NCBI GenBank assembly: GCA_020633335.1
Contig: JACKDU010000002.1
Location: 558,001-622,000 of the forward strand
Length of the DNA stretch: 64,000 bases
From: Myxococcales bacterium
GTDB taxonomy: Bacteria; Myxococcota_A; Polyangia; Nannocystales; Nannocystaceae
Direction: 5' to 3'
Of this stretch, positions 54,771 through 63,032 are shown in pieces. Below the pieces are notes generated by a model. The model was given only the letters and a program-made list of their open reading frames with translations, did no database searches and had not been told where the DNA came from. How positions within the stretch are numbered: position 1 is the stretch's first letter; each line of letters starts with the position of its first letter. The translations under genes and the position numbers were made by a program.

Positions 54771-56045
54771 CTAGCCGGCGTCGAGGCGCCGCCGGGCCTC
54801 CGCCAGCAGGATCTCCGGCTGGTTGCGCCCCGGCTCGTCGAGCACCCAGCTGAGGAGCTCCCCCTGGATCCGACCGATCGCCGGCCCCGGCCGCAGGAGG
54901 CCCTCGGCGATCAGATCGCGGCCGCGGAGCGCGAGCTCGCCGACGCTGAGCGCCGCCCCCTCGCAGGCGGCGAGCACCTCCTGCCGCCGCCCGGGCTCGA
55001 CCTCGATGATCGCCAGCGCGTCCGCGAGGTGGGCGCGCCCGAGCTCGGCGACCGCCCGCCGGATCGCCGGCGCCCCGGCGATCGTCGCCAGGGCCGCGTT
55101 GCTCGCCCGGGTGAGCGCCATCACCCGGCTCCGCTCGTCCCGGCTCGGCCGCAGGCGACCGTCCAGGACCCCCTCGATCCGCGCCGGCTGGTCGCGGAGC
55201 GGCCAGAGGAGGCGGGCGAGGCGGAGGATCGCGTCGCGCGGGAGCGCGTCGACGGCGGCGATCGACGCGGCGATCACCTCGGCGTCGTCCCCCGCGAGGA
55301 CGTGCTCCCACATCGACGTCTCGACCATCGGCCAGAGCCCGAGCGAGGGCCGCGGCGCCCCCAGGAGCTTGACCAGCTCGACCTGCACCCGCTCGCGGCT
55401 CACCCGATCGAGGATGTCGAGGGCGCCGGCGATCGCCCGCGCCGTCTCGGCCTCGAGCGCGTAGCCCAGGGTCGCGCAGAGGCGCACCGCTCGCATGGCC
55501 CGAAGGCCATCTTCACGGAAGCGCGCGCTCGCCTCGCCGACCGCCCGGATCACCCCGCGCTGGAGATCCTCGAGCCCGCCGAAGGCGTCGGTGAAGCGCC
55601 CGGTGAGCGGGTTCCAGGCCATCGCGTTGATCGTGAAGTCGCGGCGCGCGAGGTCCTCGACCAGCGCCCGCAGGAAGCGGACCGCGTTCGGCCGGCGGCC
55701 GTCGCTGTAGCCCTCCTCGCCGCGGAAGGTCGTGATCTCGGTGGTCACCCGCCCCGCCCCGCGGCCGCAGACGACGGTCACGGTCCCGTGATCGATCCCG
55801 GTCGGGATCGTCTTCGGGAAGAGGCGCATCACCTCGTCGGGGGTCGCGGCGCTCGCCAGGTCCCAGTCGCCGTGCTCGCGGCCGAGGAGGAAGTCACGGA
55901 CCGCCCCGCCGACGACGACGACGTCATGACCGGCGTCGTGGAGGACCTCGGCGACCTCGCGGATCGCCGCCGGCAGGGGCGCGGCCGCCATCCGGGCGGC
56001 GGCCTCGTCGATCGTCGTGGGCAGCGCTCCGCGGGTCTCGTTCAC
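54771..56045 (-). CDS. cca: tRNA nucleotidyltransferase / poly(A) polymerase family (CCA-adding type)
   Basis: A 424-residue class II nucleotidyltransferase. The head domain shows VVGGAVRDFLLGREHGDWD with the catalytic DxD (D-W-D) and the second motif ITTFRGEEGY; RRDFTINAMAWNP and the flexible-loop helix region FREDGLRAMRAVRLCATLG are also typical. It has no HD-like motif in the C-terminal half. CCA repair of tRNA is the likeliest role; a poly(A) polymerase (PcnB) cannot be excluded. It lies 24 bp downstream of polA on the same strand. Confidence 0.88.
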   Translation of the reverse strand: MNETRGALPTTIDEAAARMAAAPLPAAIREVAEVLHDAGHDVVVVGGAVRDFLLGREHGDWDLASAATPDEVMRLFPKTIPTGIDHGTVTVVCGRGAGRVTTEITTFRGEEGYSDGRRPNAVRFLRALVEDLARRDFTINAMAWNPLTGRFTDAFGGLEDLQRGVIRAVGEASARFREDGLRAMRAVRLCATLGYALEAETARAIAGALDILDRVSRERVQVELVKLLGAPRPSLGLWPMVETSMWEHVLAGDDAEVIAASIAAVDALPRDAILRLARLLWPLRDQPARIEGVLDGRLRPSRDERSRVMALTRASNAALATIAGAPAIRRAVAELGRAHLADALAIIEVEPGRRQEVLAACEGAALSVGELALRGRDLIAEGLLRPGPAIGRIQGELLSWVLDEPGRNQPEILLAEARRRLDAG

Positions 56046-56069
56046 CGGCGATCTCCTCGCACGATTCCC

Positions 56070-58880
56070 CTACCCCTTGCAATCCGCCCAGCTCTTGCCC
56101 TGGCCCATCTCGACCACCAAGGGCACCGAGAGCGAGACCGCGCCCTCCATCCGCGGGCGGACGATGGCGACGAGATCGTCGATCCGCGCCTCCTCGCACT
56201 CGAAGATCAGCTCGTCGTGGACGGTGAGGAGCATCTGCGCGAAGCCCTCGGAGGCGAGCGCCGCGTCGACGTCGATCATCGCCTTCTTGAGGATATCCGC
56301 CGCGCTCCCCTGGATCGGCGTGTTGCGGGCGATCCGCTCGCCGTAGGAGCGCGCGGCCCCGCGGCTCTGGAGCTCGGGGATCCGCCGCTTGCGGCCGAGG
56401 ATCGTCTCGGCGTAGCCGTGCCGCTTGGCGATCTCGATCAGCGCGTCCATGTACTGCGTCACCCCTGGGAGCTTGGCGAGGTAGGCCTTGATGTAGGCGC
56501 CGGCCTTGCCGCGCGGGATGCCGAGCTGGCGCGCGAGGCCGAACGCGGTCTGGCCGTAGATCACCCCGAAGTTGACCGCCTTGGCGACCCGCCGCTGCTC
56601 CGACGTGACCTCGGCCTCGGGGACCTCGAAGACCTCGGAGGCGGTCCGCCGGTGGACGTCGACGCCGTCGCGGAAGGCCGACGAGAGGTTCTTGTCGCCC
56701 GAGAGGTGGGCGAGCACCCGCAGCTCGATCTGCGAGTAGTCGAGGGTGACCAGCACCTTGCCTTCGCCGGCGACGAAGGCCTCGCGGATCCGCCGGCCGA
56801 GCTCCGTCCGGATCGGGATGTTCTGGAGGTTAGGGTCCTTGCTCGAGAGGCGCCCGGTCTGGGCGACCGCCTGGCGGAAGGAGGTGTGAAGGCGCCCGGT
56901 GTGCGGGTTGATCGCCAGCGGCAGGGTGTCGAGGTAGGTCCCCTTGAGCTTGGTCAGGCTCCGGTACTCGAGGATCTGCGAGACCACCGGGTGGTAGAGG
57001 CTGAGCTCCTCGAGCACCGCCGCGTCGGTCGAGTAGCCGGTCTTGGTCTTGCGGGTCGCAGGCAGCCCGAGATCCTCGAAGAGGAGCTTCTGGAGCTGGG
57101 TCGGCGAGTCGGGGTTGAGGGCGTAGCCGGCGTGCTTGTCGATCTCGGCCTTGAGCTTGTCGATCTCCTTGGCGAGGTCGTCCGACTGGGCCTTCAGCAC
57201 CTTGGGATCGACGAGGATCCCGCGCTCCTCGATCCGCCGGAGGACGCCGGCGAGCGGCATCTCGAGCTCCTCAAAGAGGCGCTTGACCGCCTCGCCCGAG
57301 CGCTCGATCTCGCCCTTCAGGTGGGTCCCGAGGGCGCCGGCGACCGCCGCCCGCTCGCCGGCGTAGCGGGTCGCGTGCTCGATCGGCACGTGATCGAAGG
57401 TGACCGCCTTCTTGCCCTTGCCCAGCACCTTCTCGGGGGGCTCGACCGCGTAGCCGACGAGGTCAGCGGCCAGCGCCGCGAGGGTGTGGCTGGGGCGCGC
57501 CGGGTCGACGGTGTAGGACGCGAGCTGCGGGTCCATCGTCACCCCGCCCACTTCGAGGCCGTGGCGGCCGAGGACGATCGCCTGGAACTTCGAAGCGTGG
57601 CAGATCTTCGCCGGCTCCGCGGCGGCGAGGAGCGGCCGCAGGAGCTCCTTCGCCCGGGCCTCGGCGAGCTGCTTGGCGAGGATCCCGTCGCCCTGGTGGC
57701 GGAGCGGGACGTAGATCGGCGCGGGCGCCTCGTCGCCGACCCCCGCGAGCGCGACCCCGACGAGGTTGGCGAGCATCGCGTCGCTGTGATCGACGGCGAC
57801 CTGGACGACGACCGCCTCGCACTTCGCCAGGGCCGCGAGGGTCTCGACGAGGTGGGCCTCGTCGTCCGCGAGGATCGCCTTGAAGGTCGCGGGATCGAGC
57901 TTGAGCGGCGTGCTCGCCGGCTGGAGCTCGTGGGCGCCGACCGTCTCGCCGCCGCTGCGGGCCGTGACCTGGGCGACCGCCTTGGCGACCGCGGCCGCGC
58001 CGACCAGCGAGCGGAAGCCGAGGGGCGCGAAGAAGGCGGTCATCACGTCGGGGTCGGTGCCCTTGTCCTTCATCTCCTCAAGCGGGCGCGGGAGCTCGAG
58101 GTCGCCGCGGAGCTCGACGAGCTTGCGGCTCAGGCGGGCGTCGGCCGCGTGCTCGATCAGCATCTCCCGCCGCTTCTTCTGCTTGATCCCCGGCGCGGCC
58201 GCGAGCACGCCCTCGAGGTCCTTGTACTCCTTGAGGAGCTCGGCCGCGGTCTTCGGGCCGATCCCCTTGATCCCCGGGATGTTGTCCGAGGAGTCGCCGG
58301 TGAGCGCGAGGAGGTCGCCGAGGAGCGCCGGCCCGACCCCCCACTTGTCGACGACCGCCTGCGGATCGACGACCTTGTTCTTCATCGTGTCGTAGATCTC
58401 GATCGCCGCGCCGCCGTCGCTCTTCTTGCCGACGAGCTGCATCAGATCCTTGTCGGAGGAGACGATCACCACCGACTTGCCGCTCCGCTGGGCGGCGAGG
58501 GCGTAGGAGGCGATCAGGTCGTCGGCCTCGATCTCCGGGGCCTCGATCCGCGGGATCCCGAGGGCGTCGGTCGCCTTGCGCACGAGCTCGAACTGCGGGA
58601 CCAGATCGTCCGGCGGCGGCGGGCGGTTGGCCTTGTACTCGGGGTAGAGCTTGGCGCGGAAGCTCGGCCCCGGGCTGTCGAAGACCGCGACGATGGTCTC
58701 GGGGGTGAGCTCCTTGCGGATCGCCTGGACCATCCGGACGAAGCCGTGGACCGCGTTGACCGGCGTGCCGTCCGGCGCCGAGAGTGGCGGCAGCGCGTGG
58801 TATGCCCGGTAGAGGAAGTTGTTCGCGTCGATCAGGTAGACGCTCCCCGGGCCGCTGTAGGGACGTGCGGAGGTGCTCAC
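56070..58880 (-). CDS. polA: DNA polymerase I
   Basis: A 936-residue family A polymerase. Residues about 1-290: 5' nuclease with DANNFLYRAYHAL, DSPGPSFR, EIEADDLIASYA, TGDSSDNIPGIKGIGPKTA. About 320-520: a 3'-5' exonuclease-like domain where the DxE motif is replaced by QVAVDHSD, so proofreading is probably absent. About 540-936: polymerase with TLDYSQIELRVLAH (motif A), RRVAKAVNFGVIYG (motif B) and TVHDELIFE (motif C). The GTG start at 58880 is chosen because homology to the 5' nuclease begins about 13 codons later. Confidence 0.94.
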   Translation of the reverse strand: MSTSARPYSGPGSVYLIDANNFLYRAYHALPPLSAPDGTPVNAVHGFVRMVQAIRKELTPETIVAVFDSPGPSFRAKLYPEYKANRPPPPDDLVPQFELVRKATDALGIPRIEAPEIEADDLIASYALAAQRSGKSVVIVSSDKDLMQLVGKKSDGGAAIEIYDTMKNKVVDPQAVVDKWGVGPALLGDLLALTGDSSDNIPGIKGIGPKTAAELLKEYKDLEGVLAAAPGIKQKKRREMLIEHAADARLSRKLVELRGDLELPRPLEEMKDKGTDPDVMTAFFAPLGFRSLVGAAAVAKAVAQVTARSGGETVGAHELQPASTPLKLDPATFKAILADDEAHLVETLAALAKCEAVVVQVAVDHSDAMLANLVGVALAGVGDEAPAPIYVPLRHQGDGILAKQLAEARAKELLRPLLAAAEPAKICHASKFQAIVLGRHGLEVGGVTMDPQLASYTVDPARPSHTLAALAADLVGYAVEPPEKVLGKGKKAVTFDHVPIEHATRYAGERAAVAGALGTHLKGEIERSGEAVKRLFEELEMPLAGVLRRIEERGILVDPKVLKAQSDDLAKEIDKLKAEIDKHAGYALNPDSPTQLQKLLFEDLGLPATRKTKTGYSTDAAVLEELSLYHPVVSQILEYRSLTKLKGTYLDTLPLAINPHTGRLHTSFRQAVAQTGRLSSKDPNLQNIPIRTELGRRIREAFVAGEGKVLVTLDYSQIELRVLAHLSGDKNLSSAFRDGVDVHRRTASEVFEVPEAEVTSEQRRVAKAVNFGVIYGQTAFGLARQLGIPRGKAGAYIKAYLAKLPGVTQYMDALIEIAKRHGYAETILGRKRRIPELQSRGAARSYGERIARNTPIQGSAADILKKAMIDVDAALASEGFAQMLLTVHDELIFECEEARIDDLVAIVRPRMEGAVSLSVPLVVEMGQGKSWADCKG

Positions 58881-58921
58881 GCGGGCGGTTCTACCACGTC
58901 CGCGCGCCTCCGCCCGCGCCC

Positions 58922-60313
58922 TCAGATCGAGTCGCCGGGGTCGTCGCCGTCGAAGGTCGCGACCGCAGAGACGTCGGGGGCGTCGCCCCGCTGGTAGACC
59001 TCGGAGCGGCGGAGCGCGAAGAGGTAGAGGATCTGGACGACGTTGGCGACCGGCACCGCCAGGAGCGCCCCGGTGAGCCCGTAGAGGTTCTCCCCGGCGA
59101 GGAGCGCGAAGATGATGATCACCGGGTGCATGTGCGCGGAGTCGCCGATGATCTTCGGGTTCAGGACGTTCGCCTCGAGGAGGTGGATCCCCGAGATCCA
59201 GGCGAGCATCAGGAGCGGCGGCCCGATGGCGACCCCGTCCTCGCCCGAGACCATCGCCACCACCATGATCGGGATCGACGAGATGATCGTCCCGAAGATC
59301 GGGATCAGCGAGAAGAGCCCAGCGCTGAGGGCGAGGAGGAAGGAGTACTTGACGCCGACGATCATCAGGCCGATCCACGTCAGGATCGCGTTGACCAGGC
59401 AGATCAGGAGCTGGCCGCGGATCACCCCCGAGAGGCCGACGTCGATCCGCCCGAGGATCTCGTCGAAGTCGTCGCGGTAGACCGGCGGGATCAGCGAGCG
59501 GATGAAGGTGTTGATCCGCCCGGGGTCGACCAGGATGAAGGCCGCGAGCATCAGGGTGATGATGAACTTCGTCAGGAACGCGGTGACCCCCGAGACCAGC
59601 GCCCGCAGGCCCTCGGCGATCATCCCCGTGTACTCGCTCCCCTTGGTCGCCACCAGCTTGCGCAGGGTGTCGCTGAGGGTGCCGGCCTCGGCGCTCGGGG
59701 CCTCGATCGTCCAGCTCCCGCGGCCGGTCTCCTCGATGTGGAGGCGGACCGCCTCGAGGCTGATCTGCCAGGAGCCGTCGGGGCGCTGGACGGCGATCAA
59801 CTCCGGCGGCGGCTGGTTCGCCAGCGGCTCGCCGATCGCCTCGCGGACCCCCTCGATCGCCCCGGCCTCGACCGCGACCTCGCGGGTCGCGTCGTCGAGC
59901 GAGCCGAAGGAGAGCTCGAGCCACTCGGTCGCCCGCGGCACCAGGTTGTCGTCGACGTAGGTGACGATCTCCGGAGCGGAGTCGCGGAGGCGGGCGAAGT
60001 CCTGGATCAGCGCCGGCAGGAGGACGCCGACGAAGCCGCCGACGAAGGCGAAGACCCCGAGGTAGACGACGACGACCGCGGCCGCGCGACCGATCCGCGG
60101 GGCCATCCGCTTGATGATCGGCGAGAGGAGGTAGGCGAGCGCGAACGCGAAGATGAAGGGGACCACCACCTCGCGGAAGAGGTAGACGGTGAAGACGAGG
60201 AAGAGCGCGAAGCCCCAGAGCCGCGAGAAGCGGCGGAGGAGCGCGAAGAAGGACTCGACGCGGCGGCCGCGGCTGCGGCCGCGGGTCGTCGTCTGATCAG
60301 GCGGAGAGGTCAA
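58922..60313 (-). CDS. AI-2E family transporter (PerM-like)
   Basis: A 463-residue membrane protein with about eight TM helices: two to three at the N-terminus (LFLVFTVYLFREVVVPFIFA), a large extracytoplasmic loop (about 100-240), and C-terminal helices with TLMLAAFILVDPGR and SAGLFSLIPIFGTIISSIP, the AI-2E transporter/PerM signature (PxxG/GP region). Substrates are uncertain across the family. A TTG start at 60313 is proposed because GAGGAG lies 5 bases upstream; a GTG at 60358 gives an Arg/Thr-rich extension. It overlaps lapB by 17 bases. Confidence 0.85.
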   Translation of the reverse strand: MTSPPDQTTTRGRSRGRRVESFFALLRRFSRLWGFALFLVFTVYLFREVVVPFIFAFALAYLLSPIIKRMAPRIGRAAAVVVVYLGVFAFVGGFVGVLLPALIQDFARLRDSAPEIVTYVDDNLVPRATEWLELSFGSLDDATREVAVEAGAIEGVREAIGEPLANQPPPELIAVQRPDGSWQISLEAVRLHIEETGRGSWTIEAPSAEAGTLSDTLRKLVATKGSEYTGMIAEGLRALVSGVTAFLTKFIITLMLAAFILVDPGRINTFIRSLIPPVYRDDFDEILGRIDVGLSGVIRGQLLICLVNAILTWIGLMIVGVKYSFLLALSAGLFSLIPIFGTIISSIPIMVVAMVSGEDGVAIGPPLLMLAWISGIHLLEANVLNPKIIGDSAHMHPVIIIFALLAGENLYGLTGALLAVPVANVVQILYLFALRRSEVYQRGDAPDVSAVATFDGDDPGDSI

Positions 60314-61475
60314 CGGCGCTCCTCGGGTCCGGGTCCGCGCCGACCGCGGCTCGATCACCGAGGGCGACGGCGCTGTCCCACGCCCCGCAATTACTACAGC
60401 GGAAGCCGAAGCGGCGCATCGCCCCCGCGCAGCGCCGGCAGATCACGGTCGGCGACCCGAGGTCGATCATCGCCGCCTCGCGGGCCTGGTCGCGCTGGCC
60501 GCGGGCGAGGCGGAGGCGGACCAGCGTCAGGACAGCGCTCGCCGACGCGGGGCCGACCCGCTCGAGGGCGGCGGCCGCCTGGTCGGGGTGCTGACGGGCG
60601 ACCCGCTCGGCGAGGGCGACGACCAGGGTCGGCTCGCGGGCGATCCGGAGGCTGGCGACCATCCGTTCGACCATGTCCTCCTGGGCACCCTCGTCGCTGG
60701 CCCAGCCCCAGGCCTCGGGGACGATGAGGTGGGCGCCGCCGGGGGCCTGCTCCCAGGCCCGCTGCCACGACTCCAGGGCCGCGACCTTGATCCCGAGGGT
60801 CGCCTCGACCCGCGCCTTGACGTACCAGACGTGGCCGCTGTCGGGGGCGAGCTCGACCGCCCGCTCGATCAGCTTGCGAGCCTTCCGCTCATCGCCGTCG
60901 GCGAGGGCGACCATCGCCTGGCCGGCGATCGCGTGGCCGCGGCCGATCCGGCTCTCGCGTCGGCGGCGGCCCTCGACCAGCTTCTCGTGGCGCTCCCAGG
61001 CGGCGGCCGCCCGCTCCCAGGCGCCCGCTTGCTCGAGCGCGCGGGCGAGGCTCTCGAGGGTGGCGACCGAGCGCGGCGCCAGGGAGATCGCCCGCGAGAG
61101 CGCGCCGACGGCCGCCTGCTCGTTGCCCTGCGCGAGGAGATCGCGGCCGAGGCCGACCAGCGCGGCGACCCGCGACTCCGGCGGCAGCTCGGCCGAGGCG
61201 AGGACCGTGCGGTGGATCGCCTTCGCCCGCTCGACCCGCCCGCGTCGGCGATCGAGGGCGGCGAGCGCGAGGAAGACGGTCGCGTCGCCGGGCTCCGACT
61301 CGGCGATCGCCTCGAGCTCGTGGGCGACGTTGTCGAGATCCCCCTCGGCGACCTCGTAGAGGACATGCGAGCGCCGGCGCAGCCCCTCGAGGGCGCGCCG
61401 CTCGGGCGCCAGGCGCCACCAGGCGACGCCGAAGCCGGCCGCGAGGCAGAGGAGCGCGACGAGGAGGTAGGTCAT
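60297..61475 (-). CDS. lapB: LapB/YciM-like TPR protein with rubredoxin-type zinc motif
   Basis: A 392-residue protein with one N-terminal TM helix (about 2-20), a cytoplasmic superhelix of TPRs (about 30-340), and a C-terminal zinc motif CRRC...CSNC, the full LapB layout. In E. coli LapB brings LpxC to FtsH, controlling LPS synthesis; a matching role is plausible here. The ATG overlaps the stop of the lapA-like gene (ATGA), as in the classical lapAB pair. Confidence 0.9.
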   Translation of the reverse strand: MTYLLVALLCLAAGFGVAWWRLAPERRALEGLRRRSHVLYEVAEGDLDNVAHELEAIAESEPGDATVFLALAALDRRRGRVERAKAIHRTVLASAELPPESRVAALVGLGRDLLAQGNEQAAVGALSRAISLAPRSVATLESLARALEQAGAWERAAAAWERHEKLVEGRRRRESRIGRGHAIAGQAMVALADGDERKARKLIERAVELAPDSGHVWYVKARVEATLGIKVAALESWQRAWEQAPGGAHLIVPEAWGWASDEGAQEDMVERMVASLRIAREPTLVVALAERVARQHPDQAAAALERVGPASASAVLTLVRLRLARGQRDQAREAAMIDLGSPTVICRRCAGAMRRFGFRCSNCGAWDSAVALGDRAAVGADPDPRSAVDLSA

Positions 61476-61924
61476 GGCAGGGGCCCGCGCCCCCCCTGCG
61501 CGCCCCGGCGATCGATCTCGATCTTCTCGATCATCACCTTCTTGGAGCCGGCCTCGATGTGGGCCTCGGCGGCGAGGATCTCGTCCTCCTCCTGCTGCCG
61601 GAGGGGGAGCGTGCGGAGCTCCAGGACCTCGCGCTCGAGCTCACGGAGGCGCCTTTGCGCGATCGCCGCGCCGCGGATCTTGAAGGGCGCGCGGATCGCG
61701 TAGAGAGCGATGAGCGCGCCTGCGACCATCCAGCCGATCATCAGGCCGGCGACGTTGACCTCGAAGCGGCGGCGCACAAACGGCGCGACGAAGTCCGCGT
61801 GGGGAGCCCAGACGACGACCTCCACCCACGCAGCGTTCTCCTGCATCGTCAGCGACGCCCAGAGCAGCCCCGCGAAAAAGAGCCCGAGGGTCACCGCAAG
61901 GTAGGCTTTGCCGAGCAGGGACAC
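61472..61924 (-). CDS. lapA: LapA-domain membrane protein
   Basis: A 150-residue protein with two TM helices (KAYLAVTLGLFFAGLLWASL and GLMIGWMVAGALIALYAI) separated by an approximately 30-residue periplasmic loop, then a cytoplasmic coiled-coil-like tail (LRELEREVLELRTLPLRQQE). The layout is that of LapA (DUF1049), partner of LapB. The start is a GTG at 61924; no earlier ATG is suitable. Its stop overlaps the lapB start. The LapA assignment rests on topology and neighbourhood more than on sequence motifs. Confidence 0.72.
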   Translation of the reverse strand: MSLLGKAYLAVTLGLFFAGLLWASLTMQENAAWVEVVVWAPHADFVAPFVRRRFEVNVAGLMIGWMVAGALIALYAIRAPFKIRGAAIAQRRLRELEREVLELRTLPLRQQEEDEILAAEAHIEAGSKKVMIEKIEIDRRGAQGGRGPLP

Positions 61925-61966
61925 GAAGTTCGCGGAGGTTATATCAAGCGGTGTATGCTCTGGGCC

Positions 61967-62758
61967 ATGGGAAGAGCTGCGCACCACCCCCCCAACGTCA
62001 GCACACGGCAACGCCAGGGCGGCCTCGGCCTGGTATTGACCCTGGTCGCTGGCCTGGTGACCGGCGGCGCCATCGGAGCCTGCGCCAACACGGATCAGAA
62101 CCTCGAGAAGCAGCGCCTCCTCGATGAGCTCGGCAAGGCGGGCTCCGGGAAGCCTGCACAGTGCAAGCCCGGCGCCAAGGAGCCCTGCTACACCGGCGCC
62201 GAGGGGACCGCTGGCCGCGGCCTCTGCAAGCAGGGGACCCACTCCTGCGGCGACGACGCCAGCTGGGGCGCCTGCGAGGGCGAGGTCATCCCCCACCCCG
62301 AGCTCTGCAACCGGGCGGACGACGACTGCGACGGCGTGGTCGACAACGACTTCGAGCGCGACGGAGCGATCTGCTTCATCGGCACCGGCTCCTGCAAGAC
62401 CCAGGGCGTCTGGCACTGCTCCAAGGACGGCGCGAAGGCGGTCTGCGACGCCCCGCCGCCGCCCTCGACGCCGGAGATCTGCGACGGCCTCGACAACAAC
62501 TGCAACGGCCAGATCGACGAGGGCGACTTCCCCGGCGAGGGCGCCGAGTGCAGCACCGGCAAGCCCGGCGTCTGCGAGAAGGGCGTCAAGAAGTGCGCCG
62601 GCGGCCGGATCCAGTGCGTCCAGAACATCCAGGAGTCGCCCGAGGTGTGCAACGGCCTCGACGACGACTGCAACAACCAGGTCGACGACAACTGCCTCTC
62701 ACCGGAGGCGGCCGCCAAGGTGAAGGCCGGCCAGCCGATCGACCTCAACAAGCGCTAG
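61967..62758 (+). CDS. Lipoprotein with MopE-like putative metal-binding motifs
   Basis: A 263-residue exported protein: signal region LGLVLTLVAGLVTGGAIGAC (lipobox IGAC), then a Cys-rich body with three copies of the putative metal-binding motif C(N/D)xxDDDC(D/N)xxVD (CNRADDDCDGVVDND, CDGLDNNCNGQIDEGD, CNGLDDDCNNQVDDNC). Such motifs occur in MopE and in many myxobacterial surface proteins and probably bind Ca or another divalent metal. It is divergent from lapA, 42 bp away. ATG 61955 is an alternative start. Confidence 0.83.
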   Translation: MGRAAHHPPNVSTRQRQGGLGLVLTLVAGLVTGGAIGACANTDQNLEKQRLLDELGKAGSGKPAQCKPGAKEPCYTGAEGTAGRGLCKQGTHSCGDDASWGACEGEVIPHPELCNRADDDCDGVVDNDFERDGAICFIGTGSCKTQGVWHCSKDGAKAVCDAPPPPSTPEICDGLDNNCNGQIDEGDFPGEGAECSTGKPGVCEKGVKKCAGGRIQCVQNIQESPEVCNGLDDDCNNQVDDNCLSPEAAAKVKAGQPIDLNKR

Positions 62759-62904
62759 AGCGCGGCGCGACGGCGCGTCGAGGAGGACGGGCGGGGGCTC
62801 CCCTGCCCGTCTTCGTCGTTCGAAGGTCGAGCGCGGGACGAGCGGCGAGACATCCGTCGAAGACGGCGTGGACAGGGCCGCACGCGAGCGCGTCGTCTCG
62901 CACA

Positions 62905-62938
62905 CGCGATCGCGATCTCGATCTCGATCTCGATCGCA
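62905..62938. repeat. Short tandem GATCTC hexamer repeat
   Basis: Within the gap between the MopE-like gene and the TPR gene there is an ACGCGATCGC-GATCTC-GATCTC-GATCTC-GATCG run, i.e. about three and a half tandem hexamers. It is likely a slippage-prone microsatellite; no function is assigned. Confidence 0.5.
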
Positions 62939-62974
62939 CGCCGCGTCGCCTCCCATCGAGGCATCAGGCGGGTG

Positions 62975-63009
62975 AAAAAAGAAGAGGCCCGGGCGATCGC
63001 CCGGGCCTC
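62975..63009 (-). terminator. Intrinsic terminator of the TPR gene
   Basis: A perfect 26-base palindrome (62984-63009; arms GAGGCCCGGGCGA and its complement) is followed on the minus strand by TTCTTTTTT. It lies 24 bases after the stop at 63033. A very clear Rho-independent terminator. Confidence 0.88.
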
Positions 63010-63032
63010 CCTCGCGTCGTCCTCGCCCCCGC

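Noticed and set aside
55029..58997. Long frame antisense to cca and polA
   Set aside because: Crosses the boundary of two convincing genes and shows no domain.
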